Shown here piece after piece: positions 27,520 through 37,584 of a stretch of 38,293 nucleotides of DNA (the stretch's first letter is position 1; the number at the start of each line of letters is the position of its first letter). The position numbers and the translations under genes are program-made. The stretch covers positions 1-38,293 of the forward strand of contig NZ_MSJM01000011.1 in assembly GCF_001921845.1 (NCBI RefSeq). The letters are read 5' to 3'. The notes beneath the pieces were generated by a model. It was not told where the DNA came from. It worked only from the letters and a program-made list of their open reading frames with translations, and made no database searches. The stretch is from Streptococcus cuniculi (GTDB taxonomy: Bacteria > Bacillota > Bacilli > Lactobacillales > Streptococcaceae).

Positions 27520-29683
27520 GAAAATGTGGGTCATTTTCGCCAACGTTGCCCTGGCTAGCTTTATCGCTGTATTTCTAGTCGTACTAGCAATTGTCATCTA
27601 CTATGTGAGCTCTGCTCCAAAATTGACAGAAGAGGCACTCACTGCGACAGTTTCCAGTAAAATTTACGACAAGGATAACAAGCTAATTGCCGATTTGGGA
27701 TCAGAGAAACGCTCCAATGCCAAAACTTCTGAAATTCCAAAGGATTTAGTCAATGCGATTGTAGCTATCGAAGACCAACGCTTCTTCAGCCATCGCGGAA
27801 TCGATGTCATTCGGATTGCAGGTTCCTTTGTCAACAACTTAAAGGGTGGAAACCTCCAAGGTGGATCGACCCTTGACCAGCAATTCATCAAGCTGACCTA
27901 TTTCTCAACGTCAACCCAGGATCAAACCATTAAGCGGAAAATCCAAGAAGCCTGGTTGGCCCTTCAATTGGAGCGCCGAAATACCAAGCAAGAAATTTTG
28001 ACCTACTATATCAACAAGGTCTTTATGGCTAATGGCAACTATGGGATGAAGACTGCCGCAAAAGCCTACTACGGAAAAGAGTTAAAAGAGCTCACTCTTC
28101 CACAGTTGGCACTCTTGGCAGGTATGCCTCAAGCACCTAATCAATACGACCCTTACACCCAGCCAGAAGCGGCTAAATACCGTAGGGATCTAGTCTTGCA
28201 ACAGATGCTCGGGCAAAAATATATTTCCCAAGAGCAGTATGAGGCTGCAGTCCTAACAGATATCAATGACGGCTTACAATCTCTCACCAATACTTCAGCT
28301 TACCCACTTTACATGGACAACTACCTCAAGGAAGTCATAGAAGAGGTCGAAACAAAAACTGGCTACAATCTACTGAACACGGGAATTGATGTCTATACAA
28401 ATGTGGATGTCAATGCGCAAAAACAGTTGTGGGATATTTATAATTCAGACAACTACGTCAACTACCCCGATGAGAACTTCCAAGTCGCTTCTACCGTAGT
28501 CGATGTCTCAAATGGACATGTCGTTGCCCAGCTCGGTTCTAGACATCAAGCGACCAATGTGTCATTTGGTACCAATCAGGCCGTGGAAACCAACCGTGAC
28601 TTTGGCTCCACCATGAAACCTATTACCGATTATGCTCCTGCCCTTGAAAATGGTGTCTATAAATCCACCGCTGATATTATTGTTGATGCGCCTTACAACT
28701 ATCCTGCATCCAACACACCTATTTACAACTGGGATCGGACCTACTATGGTTCGCTAACCTTAAAAGCAGCCATTCAATATTCACGAAATGTTCCTGCCGT
28801 TAAGACATTAGAAGCCGTTGGCTTAGACAAGGCTCATAAATTTTTAAACAGTCTCGGTATTTTTTACCCAGAACTACATTACTCCAACTCCATTTCAAGT
28901 AATACATCCGATACTGATTCTAAGTACGGTGCAAGTAGTGAAAAAATGGCGGCAGCCTATGCTGCCTTTGCCAACGGCGGGACCTACTACAAACCACAAT
29001 ACGTCAACAAGGTTGTCTTTAGTGACGGTAGCACAAAAGAATTTGCTCCTGAAGGCAACCGTGTCATGACAGCTGAAACGGCTTATATGATGACCGATAT
29101 GATGAAGAGCGTCTTGACTTACGGAAATGGGTTGAACGCTGCCATTCCAGGCCTTCCTCAAGCAGGCAAGACTGGTACTTCCAATTATACAGATGCGGAG
29201 ATGGATGCGATTCTCGCTAACAATGAAGTAGCCAACTACAGCTCATTTGTTGTTCCTGATGAAAACTTTGTCGGCTATACCACACGGTACGCTATGGCAG
29301 TTTGGACAGGCTACACCAACCGACAAACTCCTGTGTTAGACAATGGTATTCCAGTTGCAACGGATGTTTACCGCAGCATGATGACCTATCTCAATCCGAT
29401 TGACACTGCTAGTGATTGGGAAGCTCCAGATGGTATCTATCGCTACGGAGGATATTGGTATTTGGAAGGAAGTGCTCCTCAATACACCTATACTCCAAGC
29501 ACGAACACGACTCCAAGTAGTACGACTTCAACTTCTAGCTCTTCGGATGCAAGCTCTACAACCACGAGCACCACAGAGTCACCAACTAGTCAGACTACTG
29601 AACAACCACAGACAAGCACTTCAGCTACAACAACGCAAGAACAGCCGGCATCTTCTAGCTCAACGCCAAGTTCTTCACAATAA
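27500..29683 (+). CDS. pbp1A: Class A penicillin-binding protein 1A
   Basis: This 727-aa protein joins and cross-links peptidoglycan strands. It has a membrane helix (about 12-37), a GT51 glycosyltransferase domain with EDQRFF (E91) and QGGSTLDQQ, and a transpeptidase domain with S370-TMK, S428-RN and K557-TGT. A Ser/Thr/Gln-rich tail covers about 660-727. I place the start at TTG 27500: AGGTGGTG lies 6 bases before it, and the active-site numbers then equal those of pneumococcal PBP1a (S370, S428, K557). In-frame GTG codons at 27488 and 27491 overlap that ribosome site. The STMK motif is the unaltered form. Confidence 0.96.
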   Translation: MKKPNLKKMWVIFANVALASFIAVFLVVLAIVIYYVSSAPKLTEEALTATVSSKIYDKDNKLIADLGSEKRSNAKTSEIPKDLVNAIVAIEDQRFFSHRGIDVIRIAGSFVNNLKGGNLQGGSTLDQQFIKLTYFSTSTQDQTIKRKIQEAWLALQLERRNTKQEILTYYINKVFMANGNYGMKTAAKAYYGKELKELTLPQLALLAGMPQAPNQYDPYTQPEAAKYRRDLVLQQMLGQKYISQEQYEAAVLTDINDGLQSLTNTSAYPLYMDNYLKEVIEEVETKTGYNLLNTGIDVYTNVDVNAQKQLWDIYNSDNYVNYPDENFQVASTVVDVSNGHVVAQLGSRHQATNVSFGTNQAVETNRDFGSTMKPITDYAPALENGVYKSTADIIVDAPYNYPASNTPIYNWDRTYYGSLTLKAAIQYSRNVPAVKTLEAVGLDKAHKFLNSLGIFYPELHYSNSISSNTSDTDSKYGASSEKMAAAYAAFANGGTYYKPQYVNKVVFSDGSTKEFAPEGNRVMTAETAYMMTDMMKSVLTYGNGLNAAIPGLPQAGKTGTSNYTDAEMDAILANNEVANYSSFVVPDENFVGYTTRYAMAVWTGYTNRQTPVLDNGIPVATDVYRSMMTYLNPIDTASDWEAPDGIYRYGGYWYLEGSAPQYTYTPSTNTTPSSTTSTSSSSDASSTTTSTTESPTSQTTEQPQTSTSATTTQEQPASSSSTPSSSQ

Positions 29684-29736
29684 AAATGAACAGGGATAGA
29701 TATCGATGGTTCGAAATCTGTCCCTGTTCATTTTTG
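29683..29736 (+). terminator. Terminator after pbp1A
   Basis: Arms AAAATGAACAGGGA (from 29684) and TCCCTGTTCATTTT (29721-29734) with a long loop, then T. It begins at the pbp1A stop codon. Confidence 0.8.
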
Positions 29737-29827
29737 GATATCCTTTCACAAAGAAGGCTGTAGGAAATTGCAGAATTTCTGACGAGTATGAGTTTTTCTT
29801 TTGCCACATTTATGATAAGATAGAAGT

Positions 29828-30541
29828 ATGAAACCTGAACAATTTTTCGTTGCCTTAGAAGAGCAAGGCCACGTTTTAACCGCAAAACAAAAAGAGCAAT
29901 TTGCCCTCTATTTTACCCGCTTGGTCGAATGGAATGAAAAGATTAACCTGACCGCTATCGTGGATGAAGAAGGTGTTTACCTCAAACATTTCTACGATTC
30001 GCTAGCTCCTATCCTGCAAGGTTATCTGGTAAATGAGCCGCTTCGCCTTCTTGATATCGGAGCAGGAGCTGGCTTTCCGAGCCTCCCCATAAAAATCCTC
30101 TTTCCAGAGCTAGAGGTCACTATTATCGACTCCCTCAACAAGCGGATTCAATTCTTGAATCACTTAGCTCAAGAATTAGGCCTAACCAAGGTCCACTTCT
30201 ACCATGGGCGAGCCGAGGATTTCGCTCAAGACAAGAACTTCCGAGCGCAATTTGATGTCGTGACTGCCCGAGCTGTGGCCCGTATGCAGATTTTAGCGGA
30301 ATTGACCATTCCCTTTCTAACAGTAAATGGAAAACTGATTGCCCTCAAGGCCTCAAATGCCGAAGATGAGCTGAGCCAAGCTAAAAATGCCCTAACTGTC
30401 CTCTTTGCCAAGGTCATTGAAAATGTGGACTACACACTCCCCAATGGAGACCCTCGGACCCTAACCATTGTCGAGAAGAAGAAAGAAACACCAAACAAAT
30501 ACCCACGTAAAGCGGGTATACCCAACAAACGACCATTATAA
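29828..30541 (+). CDS. rsmG: 16S rRNA m7G527 methyltransferase RsmG (GidB)
   Basis: This 237-aa enzyme methylates G527 of 16S rRNA at N7. It shows [17 protein letters not shown], the SAM site [25 protein letters not shown], and a basic C-terminal tail. Loss of function gives low-level streptomycin resistance in other bacteria; this copy looks complete. It stands alone between two terminators, with a TATGAT just upstream as a possible -10. Confidence 0.96.
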   Translation: MKPEQFFVALEEQGHVLTAKQKEQFALYFTRLVEWNEKINLTAIVDEEGVYLKHFYDSLAPILQGYLVNEPLRLLDIGAGAGFPSLPIKILFPELEVTIIDSLNKRIQFLNHLAQELGLTKVHFYHGRAEDFAQDKNFRAQFDVVTARAVARMQILAELTIPFLTVNGKLIALKASNAEDELSQAKNALTVLFAKVIENVDYTLPNGDPRTLTIVEKKKETPNKYPRKAGIPNKRPL

Positions 30542-30545
30542 AGCG

Positions 30546-30576
30546 AAAAGGAGATGAGCTACGCTCATCTCCTTTT
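30546..30576. terminator. Bidirectional terminator between rsmG and ecfT
   Basis: A 14-bp perfect stem (30546-30559 with 30563-30576), a 3-base loop, and A/T runs at both ends, between convergent genes. Confidence 0.9.
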
Positions 30577-30583
30577 TGGCTAT

Positions 30584-31417
30584 TTATCCCCAAGGATTGT
30601 AAAAACGGCCGCCATTGATGACAAACAAGACACCTGTTAAAAGCAGGATGCTGATTGCTAGGGCTAAGACTAGATAGTCTTTTTTCCCCAGAGCTTGGTA
30701 GGTATACCAGGTTCGTTTTTTATTTTTTCCGAAGCGGCGCAATTCCATGGCCGTTGAAATGGTATCAATTCGCGAGAGCGAACTAAAAATCAAGGGAATG
30801 ACGAGCGCAAGGTTGCCTTTAATCCGCTCGAGCAGCTTGCCTTTTTTGGAGAGCTCAATTCCTCTAGCTTCCTGCGACATCCGAATGGTGTAAAATTCTT
30901 CTTGAATGTCTGGAATATAGCGCATGGTCAGACTGACCGAGTAGGCGACTTTGTAGGAAACTCCCAGCTGGTTTAAACTTGACGCAAATTGGCTCGGGTG
31001 GGTCGTCATCAGAAAGATGACCGCAAGAGGAATGGTACAAAAATACTTCAAGAGCAGGTTCAAGAGGTAAAAGAGCTCTTGACTAGTCAAGGTATAGGCA
31101 CCAATCCCTGACCAGAGGACGGTCTTTGCACCGTAGAGCTCTACTCCATATTCTGGCGCAAAAAGATAGACCATAACTGCATTCATCAGCGCAAAAACAG
31201 TTGTCACAATCAAGATAAACGATACATCCTTGAGCCGAATTTGCGACCATTTAAACAAGCACAAGGAAAGTGTCGCAATGGTAAAGACCAAGCGTGTATC
31301 ATATGTCACCATTGCTGCGATTGATACAACGAGGAAAAAGACGAGCTTGCTGACGGCTGACAAGTCATAAATAAGCCCATGACCAGCCCGATAGCCAATG
31401 ATATTCATGCCTTTCAT
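30584..31417 (-). CDS. ecfT: ECF transporter transmembrane (T) component
   Basis: This 277-aa membrane protein has several hydrophobic segments (about 22-60, 65-90, 125-150, 235-265) and the two coupling-helix motifs that contact the ATPases, MSQEARGIEL and AMELRRFGK. It is the scaffold of an energy-coupling factor vitamin or metabolite importer. It directly follows ecfA (stop to start adjacent). Its likely S component is the UPF0397 gene at 34683, as in pneumococcus where the three are together. Confidence 0.92.
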   Translation of the reverse strand: MKGMNIIGYRAGHGLIYDLSAVSKLVFFLVVSIAAMVTYDTRLVFTIATLSLCLFKWSQIRLKDVSFILIVTTVFALMNAVMVYLFAPEYGVELYGAKTVLWSGIGAYTLTSQELFYLLNLLLKYFCTIPLAVIFLMTTHPSQFASSLNQLGVSYKVAYSVSLTMRYIPDIQEEFYTIRMSQEARGIELSKKGKLLERIKGNLALVIPLIFSSLSRIDTISTAMELRRFGKNKKRTWYTYQALGKKDYLVLALAISILLLTGVLFVINGGRFYNPWG

Positions 31418-33091
31418 CTACTCTTTCCTTTCTCTTTCCATGTAAAATTGGGTCAAGGCTAGGGCGTCAACCTCTAGTTTTTCAGCCAAGTGGAAAATGC
31501 TGGTTTCTTTCAGATTCGCAGCTTGAATCACTTCCTGATTGGTCAAAATATGCGCTGGGTGGCTATCTGCCACAATTTGTCCGTCCACTAAAACAATGGC
31601 CCGATCAGAATAATCCAGCATCAGCTGCATGTCATGAGTAATCATGATAATCGTGTGTCCTTGCTGGTTTAATTCATCAAGGAAATCCATGATTTCGGTA
31701 TAGTTTCGTTGGTCCTGACCTGCCGTCGGCTCATCTAGTAAGATAATTTCTGGATTTAAGACCAAAATAGAGGCAATGGTCACCCGCTTTTTCTGACCGA
31801 ATGAGAGAGCCGAAATCGGCCATTTCCGAAAAGCATAAAGCCCACAAGTCCGAAGGACCGCTTCGACTTTTTGAGTCACTTCTTCTTCAGCTACTCCCCG
31901 CAGACGAAGTCCCAAAGCCACCTCGTCAAAAATCATGGTCTGACTAATCATTTGGTTGGGGTTTTGCAAGACATAGCCAATACGCTCTGCTCGCTCCTTA
32001 ATTGAATCTCCAAGAACAGACTGACCGTTCCACAAGATATCGCCTGAAACTGCGACAAACTGGCACAAAGCCTTAGCGAGAGTGGATTTTCCCGCCCCGT
32101 TCTTTCCGATAATGGCAAGGCGCTCTCCCCGACAAATAGAGAGGTTCACGTCCTTTAGCACTTCCTTATCACCATAGGCAACTCGTAAATGCTCGACCTC
32201 TACCAAGGGATTTTCCGCACGTTCTTCTACGACAAGCTCTGGCAAGGCTTCGACTGGAACTTCTGTCAAGGCTAGCTTTTCAATGCTCGTCACATCTGCT
32301 TCCTGGTCCAAATCATAGCCTAGCTGACGCAGGGTTGTGATATAAAGAGGCTCTCGAATGCCATTTTCAAAGAGCATTTCAGACCGAAGTAAGGCATCAG
32401 GCGCACCATTGTAGAGAATCCGTCCTTCATTGACCAGAACGATACGATCAACCTGCCGATAGAGAACGTCTTCCAAGCGGTGTTCGATGATAATGGTCGT
32501 TGTGCCTTGCTCCTTGTGCAAGCGATCAATCAATTCAATCGTGTCCTGACCTGACTTGGGATCAAGATTGGCCAAGGGCTCATCAAAAAGCAAAATCGGA
32601 CTTTCATCAATCAAAACGCCTGCCAGACTCACACGCTGCTTTTGTCCGCCTGATAAATCTTGCGGTCTATGGGTCAGCAAATCCCGCAAATCCAAGCGTT
32701 CCGCCCAAATCCGAATCCGCTCCTTCATCTCATCCAGAGCTGTTACATCATTTTCAAGCGCAAAGGCCAAGTCCTCTGCCACACTAAGCCCGATAAATTG
32801 TCCGTCCGTGTCCTGCAGAACCGTGCTGACAAAGAGGGATTTTTCATAAATTGACAAATCAAAGGCATCTTTTCCGTCAATCCGCAGATTTCCCGTCTTT
32901 GTCCCTTGATAGATATTAGGAATAATCCCATTCAAACATTGCCCTAGAGTTGATTTTCCAGAACCTGACGGCCCGACAATCAAGACTTTTTCCCCTTGAT
33001 AAATCGTGAGGTCAATCTCATGCAAGGTCGCCTCTTGTTGAGCATTGTATTTAAAACTAAAGTTTTCAAACTCAATGATTGCTTTTTTCAT
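31418..33091 (-). CDS. ecfA: ECF transporter ATPase, two ABC domains in one chain
   Basis: This 557-aa protein has two full ABC modules. Module one (about 1-240) has [19 protein letters not shown] and [12 protein letters not shown]. Module two (about 293-535) has [19 protein letters not shown] and [11 protein letters not shown]. All Walker and signature residues are intact. Fused ATPases are typical of ECF importers with a dedicated S component. No strong promoter is seen; a TAAAAT lies near 33180 and the 5' leader is about 80 bases without a recognisable riboswitch. Confidence 0.93.
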   Translation of the reverse strand: MKKAIIEFENFSFKYNAQQEATLHEIDLTIYQGEKVLIVGPSGSGKSTLGQCLNGIIPNIYQGTKTGNLRIDGKDAFDLSIYEKSLFVSTVLQDTDGQFIGLSVAEDLAFALENDVTALDEMKERIRIWAERLDLRDLLTHRPQDLSGGQKQRVSLAGVLIDESPILLFDEPLANLDPKSGQDTIELIDRLHKEQGTTTIIIEHRLEDVLYRQVDRIVLVNEGRILYNGAPDALLRSEMLFENGIREPLYITTLRQLGYDLDQEADVTSIEKLALTEVPVEALPELVVEERAENPLVEVEHLRVAYGDKEVLKDVNLSICRGERLAIIGKNGAGKSTLAKALCQFVAVSGDILWNGQSVLGDSIKERAERIGYVLQNPNQMISQTMIFDEVALGLRLRGVAEEEVTQKVEAVLRTCGLYAFRKWPISALSFGQKKRVTIASILVLNPEIILLDEPTAGQDQRNYTEIMDFLDELNQQGHTIIMITHDMQLMLDYSDRAIVLVDGQIVADSHPAHILTNQEVIQAANLKETSIFHLAEKLEVDALALTQFYMERERKE

Positions 33092-33237
33092 AAATGCTGT
33101 TATCTCATTTCTTCCGCAGTTCCTAGCCCTTGAGTTCTTCTCCCCAGTAACTAGTTAAACGTTTCCTATCTTACTATTTTACCATAAAATCCACCTGAAT
33201 TTGCATAGTTTTTTGATATGGGAAGCTATAGCTTTTG

Positions 33238-33445
33238 CAAAAGAAAGAGGCTGGTATTTTGTCCCAGCCTGTCAGCAAATATGAAAAGTTCTTTTGTGCT
33301 ACTTTTTTAGGTAGTGCGGACGGTAGCGACTTCCTGCGGAGTAAAATAATCCAGTGGATTATTTTAGCCCGAGCCCAGAAACAAAGGAGCGAGGATAATC
33401 GATTTCTGCGAAATCACGATTGAGTCCCACACCCTACGTTTACCA
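33238..33445 (+). repeat. Degenerate intergenic repeat, copy 2
   Basis: It begins AGAGGCTGG...GTCCCAGCCTG (a small hairpin), continues with CCCAGAAACAAAGGAGCGAGGA, a hairpin CGATTTC-tgc-GAAATCaCG (about 33400-33418), and ends GAGTCCCACACCC. Motif order matches copies 1 and 3. The gap 33092-33548 holds this repeat, the 33448 repeat and the ecfA leader, and no gene. Confidence 0.65.
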
Positions 33446-33447
33446 CA

Positions 33448-33530
33448 GCGAAAAACAGCTGATGAGGCTCGCTCCGCTCGCGAAAATCGAAAAATCGAAT
33501 GTGCAGTTAGCAGAGATTTTGAATTTGTTC
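33448..33530 (+). repeat. Direct repeat R, copy 1 (about 82 bp)
   Basis: It shares 36 identical bases, from CTGATGAGGCTCGCTCCGCT onward, and further scattered matches with 37476-37558 in the same orientation. Both copies lie beside a member of the other repeat family. Confidence 0.85.
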
Positions 33531-33548
33531 TGCCCAGTTTCTTCACTC

Positions 33549-34535
33549 TTAATTTGCCACGAGTTCGTCTAGATTTTCCCCAATCACAGCCAAGCGTTCA
33601 GCTACTTCTGCGCGGCTCAATTGATGGTCTGCAACATAGCGGTTTCGTGGATGCACACGGCATTCGTGTGAGCAACCACGGAGGTATTTGTGCTCATTTT
33701 CTTCTGAGGTCAAGATACGGCGGTTACAGAATGGATTGCCGCAGTTGACATAGCGCTCACATGGTGTACCGTCAAACCAGTCTTTTCCGACCACAACAGG
33801 GTCTACATGGTTGACATCGACAGCGATACGCTCGTCAAAGACGTACATCTTCCCGTCCCAAAGCTCGCCACGCACTTCTGGATCTTTTCCATAGGTCGCA
33901 ATTCCACCGTGCAGCTGGCCGACATCTTTGTAACCTTCACGAACCATCCAGCCAGAGAATTTCTCACAGCGGACACCACCCGTACAGTAAACCACGACAC
34001 GCTTGTCCATGAATTTTTCCTTGTTATCACGGACCCACTGTGGCAACTCACGGAAGTTGCGAATGTCTGGGCGAATCGCACCGCGGAAATGTCCGAGGTC
34101 ATATTCGTAGTCATTACGCGTATCTAGAACAACTGTATTGTCATCCAAGAGGGCTTCTTTAAACTCTTGTGGTGACAGGTAAGCACCTGTTGTTTCAAGC
34201 GGGTTAATGTCGTTATCAAAATCATTGTCTTCTAAGCCCAAGTGCACGATTTCTTTCTTGTAACGAACAAACATTTTCTTGAAGGCTTGTTCTTCTTCCT
34301 CGTCAATCTTGAACCAAAGGTCTTCCATGCCAGGAAGAGAGTGGACATAATCCATGTATTTTTGGGTCGTTTCATAATCACCAGAAACCGTTCCGTTGAT
34401 TCCCTCATCTGCAACAAGGATGCGGCCTTTTAAGCCGATTGATTTACAAAATGCCAAATGTTCCGCCGCAAATTCTTGCGCATTTTCAATGGGAACGTAT
34501 TTGTAATACAGTAAGACACGAATATCTTTTGCCAT
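33549..34535 (-). CDS. trhO: tRNA uridine(34) hydroxylase TrhO (rhodanese family)
   Basis: This 328-aa protein matches the YceA/TrhO family that makes 5-hydroxyuridine at tRNA position 34 with oxygen. It has an N-terminal acylphosphatase-like domain (about 1-95), a rhodanese domain (about 125-225) with active-site loop C184-TGGVR, and a C-terminal Cys-rich segment ([21 protein letters not shown]). Length is normal. A TATAAT lies at 34592-34597. It sits between the S gene and the A/T genes of the ECF importer. Confidence 0.93.
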   Translation of the reverse strand: MAKDIRVLLYYKYVPIENAQEFAAEHLAFCKSIGLKGRILVADEGINGTVSGDYETTQKYMDYVHSLPGMEDLWFKIDEEEEQAFKKMFVRYKKEIVHLGLEDNDFDNDINPLETTGAYLSPQEFKEALLDDNTVVLDTRNDYEYDLGHFRGAIRPDIRNFRELPQWVRDNKEKFMDKRVVVYCTGGVRCEKFSGWMVREGYKDVGQLHGGIATYGKDPEVRGELWDGKMYVFDERIAVDVNHVDPVVVGKDWFDGTPCERYVNCGNPFCNRRILTSEENEHKYLRGCSHECRVHPRNRYVADHQLSRAEVAERLAVIGENLDELVAN

Positions 34536-34644
34536 AAGATTTCTTCTCTCTTTTCTTTCTAAAAATTATCTGAATTTTATCATTCATTACTATTATACTT
34601 TGCATACACAATTCAAGGCAATTTATTTGATTGAAAATACAAAA

Positions 34645-34677
34645 CGAAACCTGCCCAACTAGGTGAACAGGTTTTGA
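34645..34677 (-). terminator. Terminator after the UPF0397 S-component gene
   Basis: Arms AAACCTG and CAGGTTT with inner CC/GG pairs, followed on the minus strand by a T-rich tract. It separates the S component from trhO. Confidence 0.6.
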
Positions 34678-34682
34678 AATCG

Positions 34683-35240
34683 TTATTCATTCTCATCTTT
34701 AGATAGGCTATTGCTTTGCACTTGTGTCTTGGCATAGACTGCTAGTAAAATCGTTCCTGCAATGGCAACGGTAGCAGCATTGATCCCACCGGCTACCGCT
34801 CCTTGGGCAAATACTTTATTAGCTGGCTCATGGTAGACTAAAATATCCAAAACAGGTGCGATGACACTCCACACAAGGAGGTTAGCCGCGATTTGCACTC
34901 CGTTGAACAAGACAATATCCTTAGTTGTAAAGACACCTTCACTAATACGCAAGCGATTTTTCACGATTCCAACAATCAAGCCGAAAACGCCTGATGCAAA
35001 AATCCATGACCACCATGGACCGTAGGTGAGGGAATCTTTCAAAGCATGGCCGATAAAGCCAACTAAGAAACCAACGATTGGGCCAAAGAGAACAGCTAAT
35101 AGAGACTGAACAGCATACTGGAGTTGCACACTAGTATTTGGAATAAACCCAACAGGGATATTAATGAGCAAGCTGATAACCACAAACAAGGCCGCTCCGA
35201 CACCCGTTGCCACAACTGTTTTAATCGAATTATTTTTCAT
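34683..35240 (-). CDS. UPF0397 ECF transporter S (substrate-binding) component
   Basis: This 185-aa membrane protein has five to six hydrophobic segments and the UPF0397 signatures [24 protein letters not shown] region, [20 protein letters not shown] and [12 protein letters not shown]. It captures a small molecule for an ECF importer; automated annotation often says riboflavin, but the substrate is unproven. It is 20 bp after the SAM hydrolase gene, so co-transcribed. The matching ATPase and T genes lie 1.6 kb away beyond trhO. Confidence 0.88.
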   Translation of the reverse strand: MKNNSIKTVVATGVGAALFVVISLLINIPVGFIPNTSVQLQYAVQSLLAVLFGPIVGFLVGFIGHALKDSLTYGPWWSWIFASGVFGLIVGIVKNRLRISEGVFTTKDIVLFNGVQIAANLLVWSVIAPVLDILVYHEPANKVFAQGAVAGGINAATVAIAGTILLAVYAKTQVQSNSLSKDENE

Positions 35241-35260
35241 AGAGAATCTCCTTTTTCTTC

Positions 35261-36109
35261 CTAAACACTCATTTTCTTGATTTCAATATGCCAGTTTTGT
35301 CCGACACCAACATTATAAGCCTTGGCAAAGGACCCCTGATTGATGGCAAGACCCACGCGGTAGAGGGAATTGATGTAAAGCAGAGGCTGACCAATGCGAA
35401 CATCTGCAAAGGACTTGCCGTAGGTCACTTGGTTTTGGTAGACCAGCATGTCATTGTTGTAAATCGTTACTTCAAAGCGATCTCCAAAGGCAGGGTTGAG
35501 GCTATAAAACTCTTCGCGCGTAATCGATGTCCAGAGAGAACCAAAGCGGACATCCAAGATGTCAATCGCACCTTTGACAAAGTCTGCTCCCACTTCTGTT
35601 GCTACTGTAGGAATTTCAACGATGTCTGCCACATTTAGCTCAGGTCCCACTTCCTCAAAGGTGATATGCCCTGAAGCCAGTTTTGCACCTGTATACGCAT
35701 AGACATCTCGACCATGGAAGGTGTAGGAATGCTCTGTGTTGGCACGACGGTTAGCAACTTCTGAAATCTCACGTACGGCCTTGATTCCCACATGCTGTTT
35801 GATGAAGGACAAGGTCCCATTATCAGGGGTTACAATGTAGTGGTTTTGCGCAGTCAGAGCGACCACACTCTTGCGTTTTGAACCAACACCAGGATCGACA
35901 ACAGAGACAAAGGTGGTGCCTGCTGGCCAATATTCTACCGTCTGAAAGAGGCGGTAAGAGCCCTCAAAGATATTATAGGGTGTAATATCGTGGGTCAGAT
36001 TGTGCACAACCAAGTCTCTTGATTCTTGGAGTGCCACCCCAATCATGGCTGACACGGCGCCATCCACCAACCCAAAGTCTGATTGCAAGACAAGTAAATT
36101 ATTTGACAT
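35261..36109 (-). CDS. S-adenosylmethionine hydrolase (DUF62, adenosine-forming)
   Basis: This 282-aa protein belongs to the SAM hydroxide adenosyltransferase/chlorinase/fluorinase family. It shows [19 protein letters not shown] at the N-terminus, [20 protein letters not shown] and [17 protein letters not shown]. Members without the halide-binding insert hydrolyse SAM to adenosine and methionine. The frame is open 28 codons further, but ATG 36109 has AGGAG at 6-base spacing and gives the usual [13 protein letters not shown] start. It is the first gene of an operon with the UPF0397 S component. Confidence 0.9.
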   Translation of the reverse strand: MSNNLLVLQSDFGLVDGAVSAMIGVALQESRDLVVHNLTHDITPYNIFEGSYRLFQTVEYWPAGTTFVSVVDPGVGSKRKSVVALTAQNHYIVTPDNGTLSFIKQHVGIKAVREISEVANRRANTEHSYTFHGRDVYAYTGAKLASGHITFEEVGPELNVADIVEIPTVATEVGADFVKGAIDILDVRFGSLWTSITREEFYSLNPAFGDRFEVTIYNNDMLVYQNQVTYGKSFADVRIGQPLLYINSLYRVGLAINQGSFAKAYNVGVGQNWHIEIKKMSV

Positions 36110-36139
36110 AGTTTCTCCTATCGGTAAAATTACTCTTCT

Positions 36140-36169
36140 ATCATACCAAAAAATCACCTGCTTGACCAA
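36140..36169 (-). promoter_or_regulatory. Promoter of the SAM hydrolase-S component operon
   Basis: On the minus strand, TTGGTC (36169-36164), an 18-bp spacer and TATGAT (36145-36140), about 30 bp before the ATG at 36109. Confidence 0.6.
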
Positions 36170-36215
36170 TACCAAACCCTTATGAACAGCCATAGGCAGG
36201 AGCTATATAGGCATA

Positions 36216-36243
36216 AAAGAGGCTGGTTTCCCAACCTCCTATT
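36216..36243 (-). terminator. Terminator after lplA
   Basis: On the minus strand GAGGTTGG-gaaa-CCAGCCTC (8 bp with one G-T pair, GAAA tetraloop) is followed by TTTT, directly after the lplA stop. Confidence 0.8.
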
Positions 36244-36248
36244 CTATC

Positions 36249-37238
36249 TTAAGCTACAATTGCTTTTGCGACTTCTTCTGTCGTCATGCGTGAGAAATAG
36301 TGGGTCGTATCGATGGTTTGGAGTTTTTCCAACACATCCGCGTATTCATAGCGGGTGCCCACCAACAAGTCCTCAATATCTGCGACATCACCGATTCCAA
36401 AGAAGTCCCCGTAAATCTTGATGGACTCAATGATGGATTTTTCGGCCTTGACATAGGTCGTAATTTTTCCTGCTGGATAACGGACGCTGCGCTCCACTGT
36501 GTATTCAGGTGTCTGACCAAAGGTCCAGTCCCAAGTGCCAAATTGGGTATCACGGATTTCTTGGATACGAGCCAATTCATCCTCTGACAAGACGTACTCG
36601 TCCATGTCTGGGTATTCTTTTTTCATCTGCTCTAAAATCGCATCCTTGAACTCCAAGACGGTCATTTTTTCTGGTAATTCGTTGTTAATGTTGGTCACGC
36701 GGGCACGGACTGATTTCACCCCTTTGGACTCAATCTTGTCCTTGCTAACTTTCAGAGCATCTCCCAAGACCGTCATGTCAACATCAAAGAGGAGACAGCC
36801 GTGGTGCATCATGCGTCCCTTGGCATAGGCTTGAGCATTTCCACAAATCTTTTTTCCATCAATTTCGAGGTCATTACGGCCTGTAAAATCAGCCTTAACC
36901 CCAAGAGTAGCAAGGGTATCAATCACAGGTTTTGAGAAGGTTTTGAAATCAAAGGCCCCCTCATCTGCCTTGTTGGAAATAATGGTATAGTTCAAGTTAT
37001 TCAAATCATGGTACACAGCGCCACCACCTGACAAACGGCGAACAACGTGGATGCCATGTGCATCCGTGTATTCCTTATTGATTTCCTGAATGGCATTTTG
37101 GTGCTTTCCGATGATAATCGCAGGTTCATTGATCCATAAGATAAAAATCTCGTCTACATCTGTTAATTCCTTAAAAGCATAGGCTTCTAAGGCAATGTTG
37201 TAGGCAGGGTCATTACTGTTATTGACAATGTATTTCAT
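36249..37238 (-). CDS. lplA: Lipoate-protein ligase
   Basis: This 329-aa LplA-type ligase activates lipoate with ATP and attaches it to lipoyl domains or GcvH. It has RRLSGGGAVYHDLNNLNYT (lipoate loop), GRNDLEIDGKKICGNAQ (catalytic lysine region), HHGCLLFDVD, and a C-terminal accessory domain (about 245-329). Length is typical. The start follows GAGGAG. A long structured leader lies between its promoter and start. Confidence 0.95.
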   Translation of the reverse strand: MKYIVNNSNDPAYNIALEAYAFKELTDVDEIFILWINEPAIIIGKHQNAIQEINKEYTDAHGIHVVRRLSGGGAVYHDLNNLNYTIISNKADEGAFDFKTFSKPVIDTLATLGVKADFTGRNDLEIDGKKICGNAQAYAKGRMMHHGCLLFDVDMTVLGDALKVSKDKIESKGVKSVRARVTNINNELPEKMTVLEFKDAILEQMKKEYPDMDEYVLSEDELARIQEIRDTQFGTWDWTFGQTPEYTVERSVRYPAGKITTYVKAEKSIIESIKIYGDFFGIGDVADIEDLLVGTRYEYADVLEKLQTIDTTHYFSRMTTEEVAKAIVA

Positions 37239-37264
37239 AGCGTACTCCTCATTTTATATTCGTC

Positions 37265-37403
37265 AAACATCAAATTCTGACGTCGTTACCTCATTTTGCT
37301 GAACTGTTGAAAAAAGTTGTTACTTTTCTTATTTCCAACTTGAAATAGTTCTCAACTATTTCAACTACCTGCACTTTCGTTACCTAGTCAGACTTCGATG
37401 TTT
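37265..37403 (-). repeat. Foldback element inside the lplA leader
   Basis: Outer arms 37265-37281 and 37387-37403 pair over 17 positions (15 Watson-Crick and one G-U in the minus-strand RNA). Similarity of the arms continues about 35 bases inward in imperfect form. A central perfect 11-bp hairpin (37340-37350 with 37354-37364, loop CTC) sits in the middle. No coding sequence and no clear target-site duplication is seen. It may be a MITE-like remnant or a structured regulatory leader. Confidence 0.65.
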
Positions 37404-37423
37404 ACTGAGTATGTTCTCTATCT

Positions 37424-37452
37424 AGTATAAGGCAAACGCTGTCAAAATACAA
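37424..37452 (-). promoter_or_regulatory. Promoter of lplA
   Basis: On the minus strand, TTGTAT (37452-37447), a 17-bp spacer and TATACT (37429-37424). Transcription would start near 37417, giving a leader of about 180 bases that contains the whole foldback element. Confidence 0.55.
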
Positions 37453-37475
37453 GTGATTGGTATTTGGATTTGCAA

Positions 37476-37558
37476 GCGAAAAGGATCTGATGAGGCTCGC
37501 TCCGCTCGCGAAAATCGAAAAAACGAATGTTCGGTTAGCAGGGCTTTTGAACTCGTTT
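37476..37558 (+). repeat. Direct repeat R, copy 2 (about 82 bp)
   Basis: Second copy of the repeat at 33448-33530, same orientation, with an identical 36-base core and the same flanking GTTAGCAG and TTTTGAA words. Confidence 0.85.
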
Positions 37559-37584
37559 AAATAAATCTTAGCTTTATTTACACT

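Noticed and set aside
33092..33235. ecfA leader considered as a riboswitch
   Set aside because: I could not find a conserved aptamer core or a terminator/anti-terminator pair.
33235..33423. Short open frame on the plus strand before trhO
   Set aside because: It is made of repeat copy 2 sequence and has no plausible start signal.
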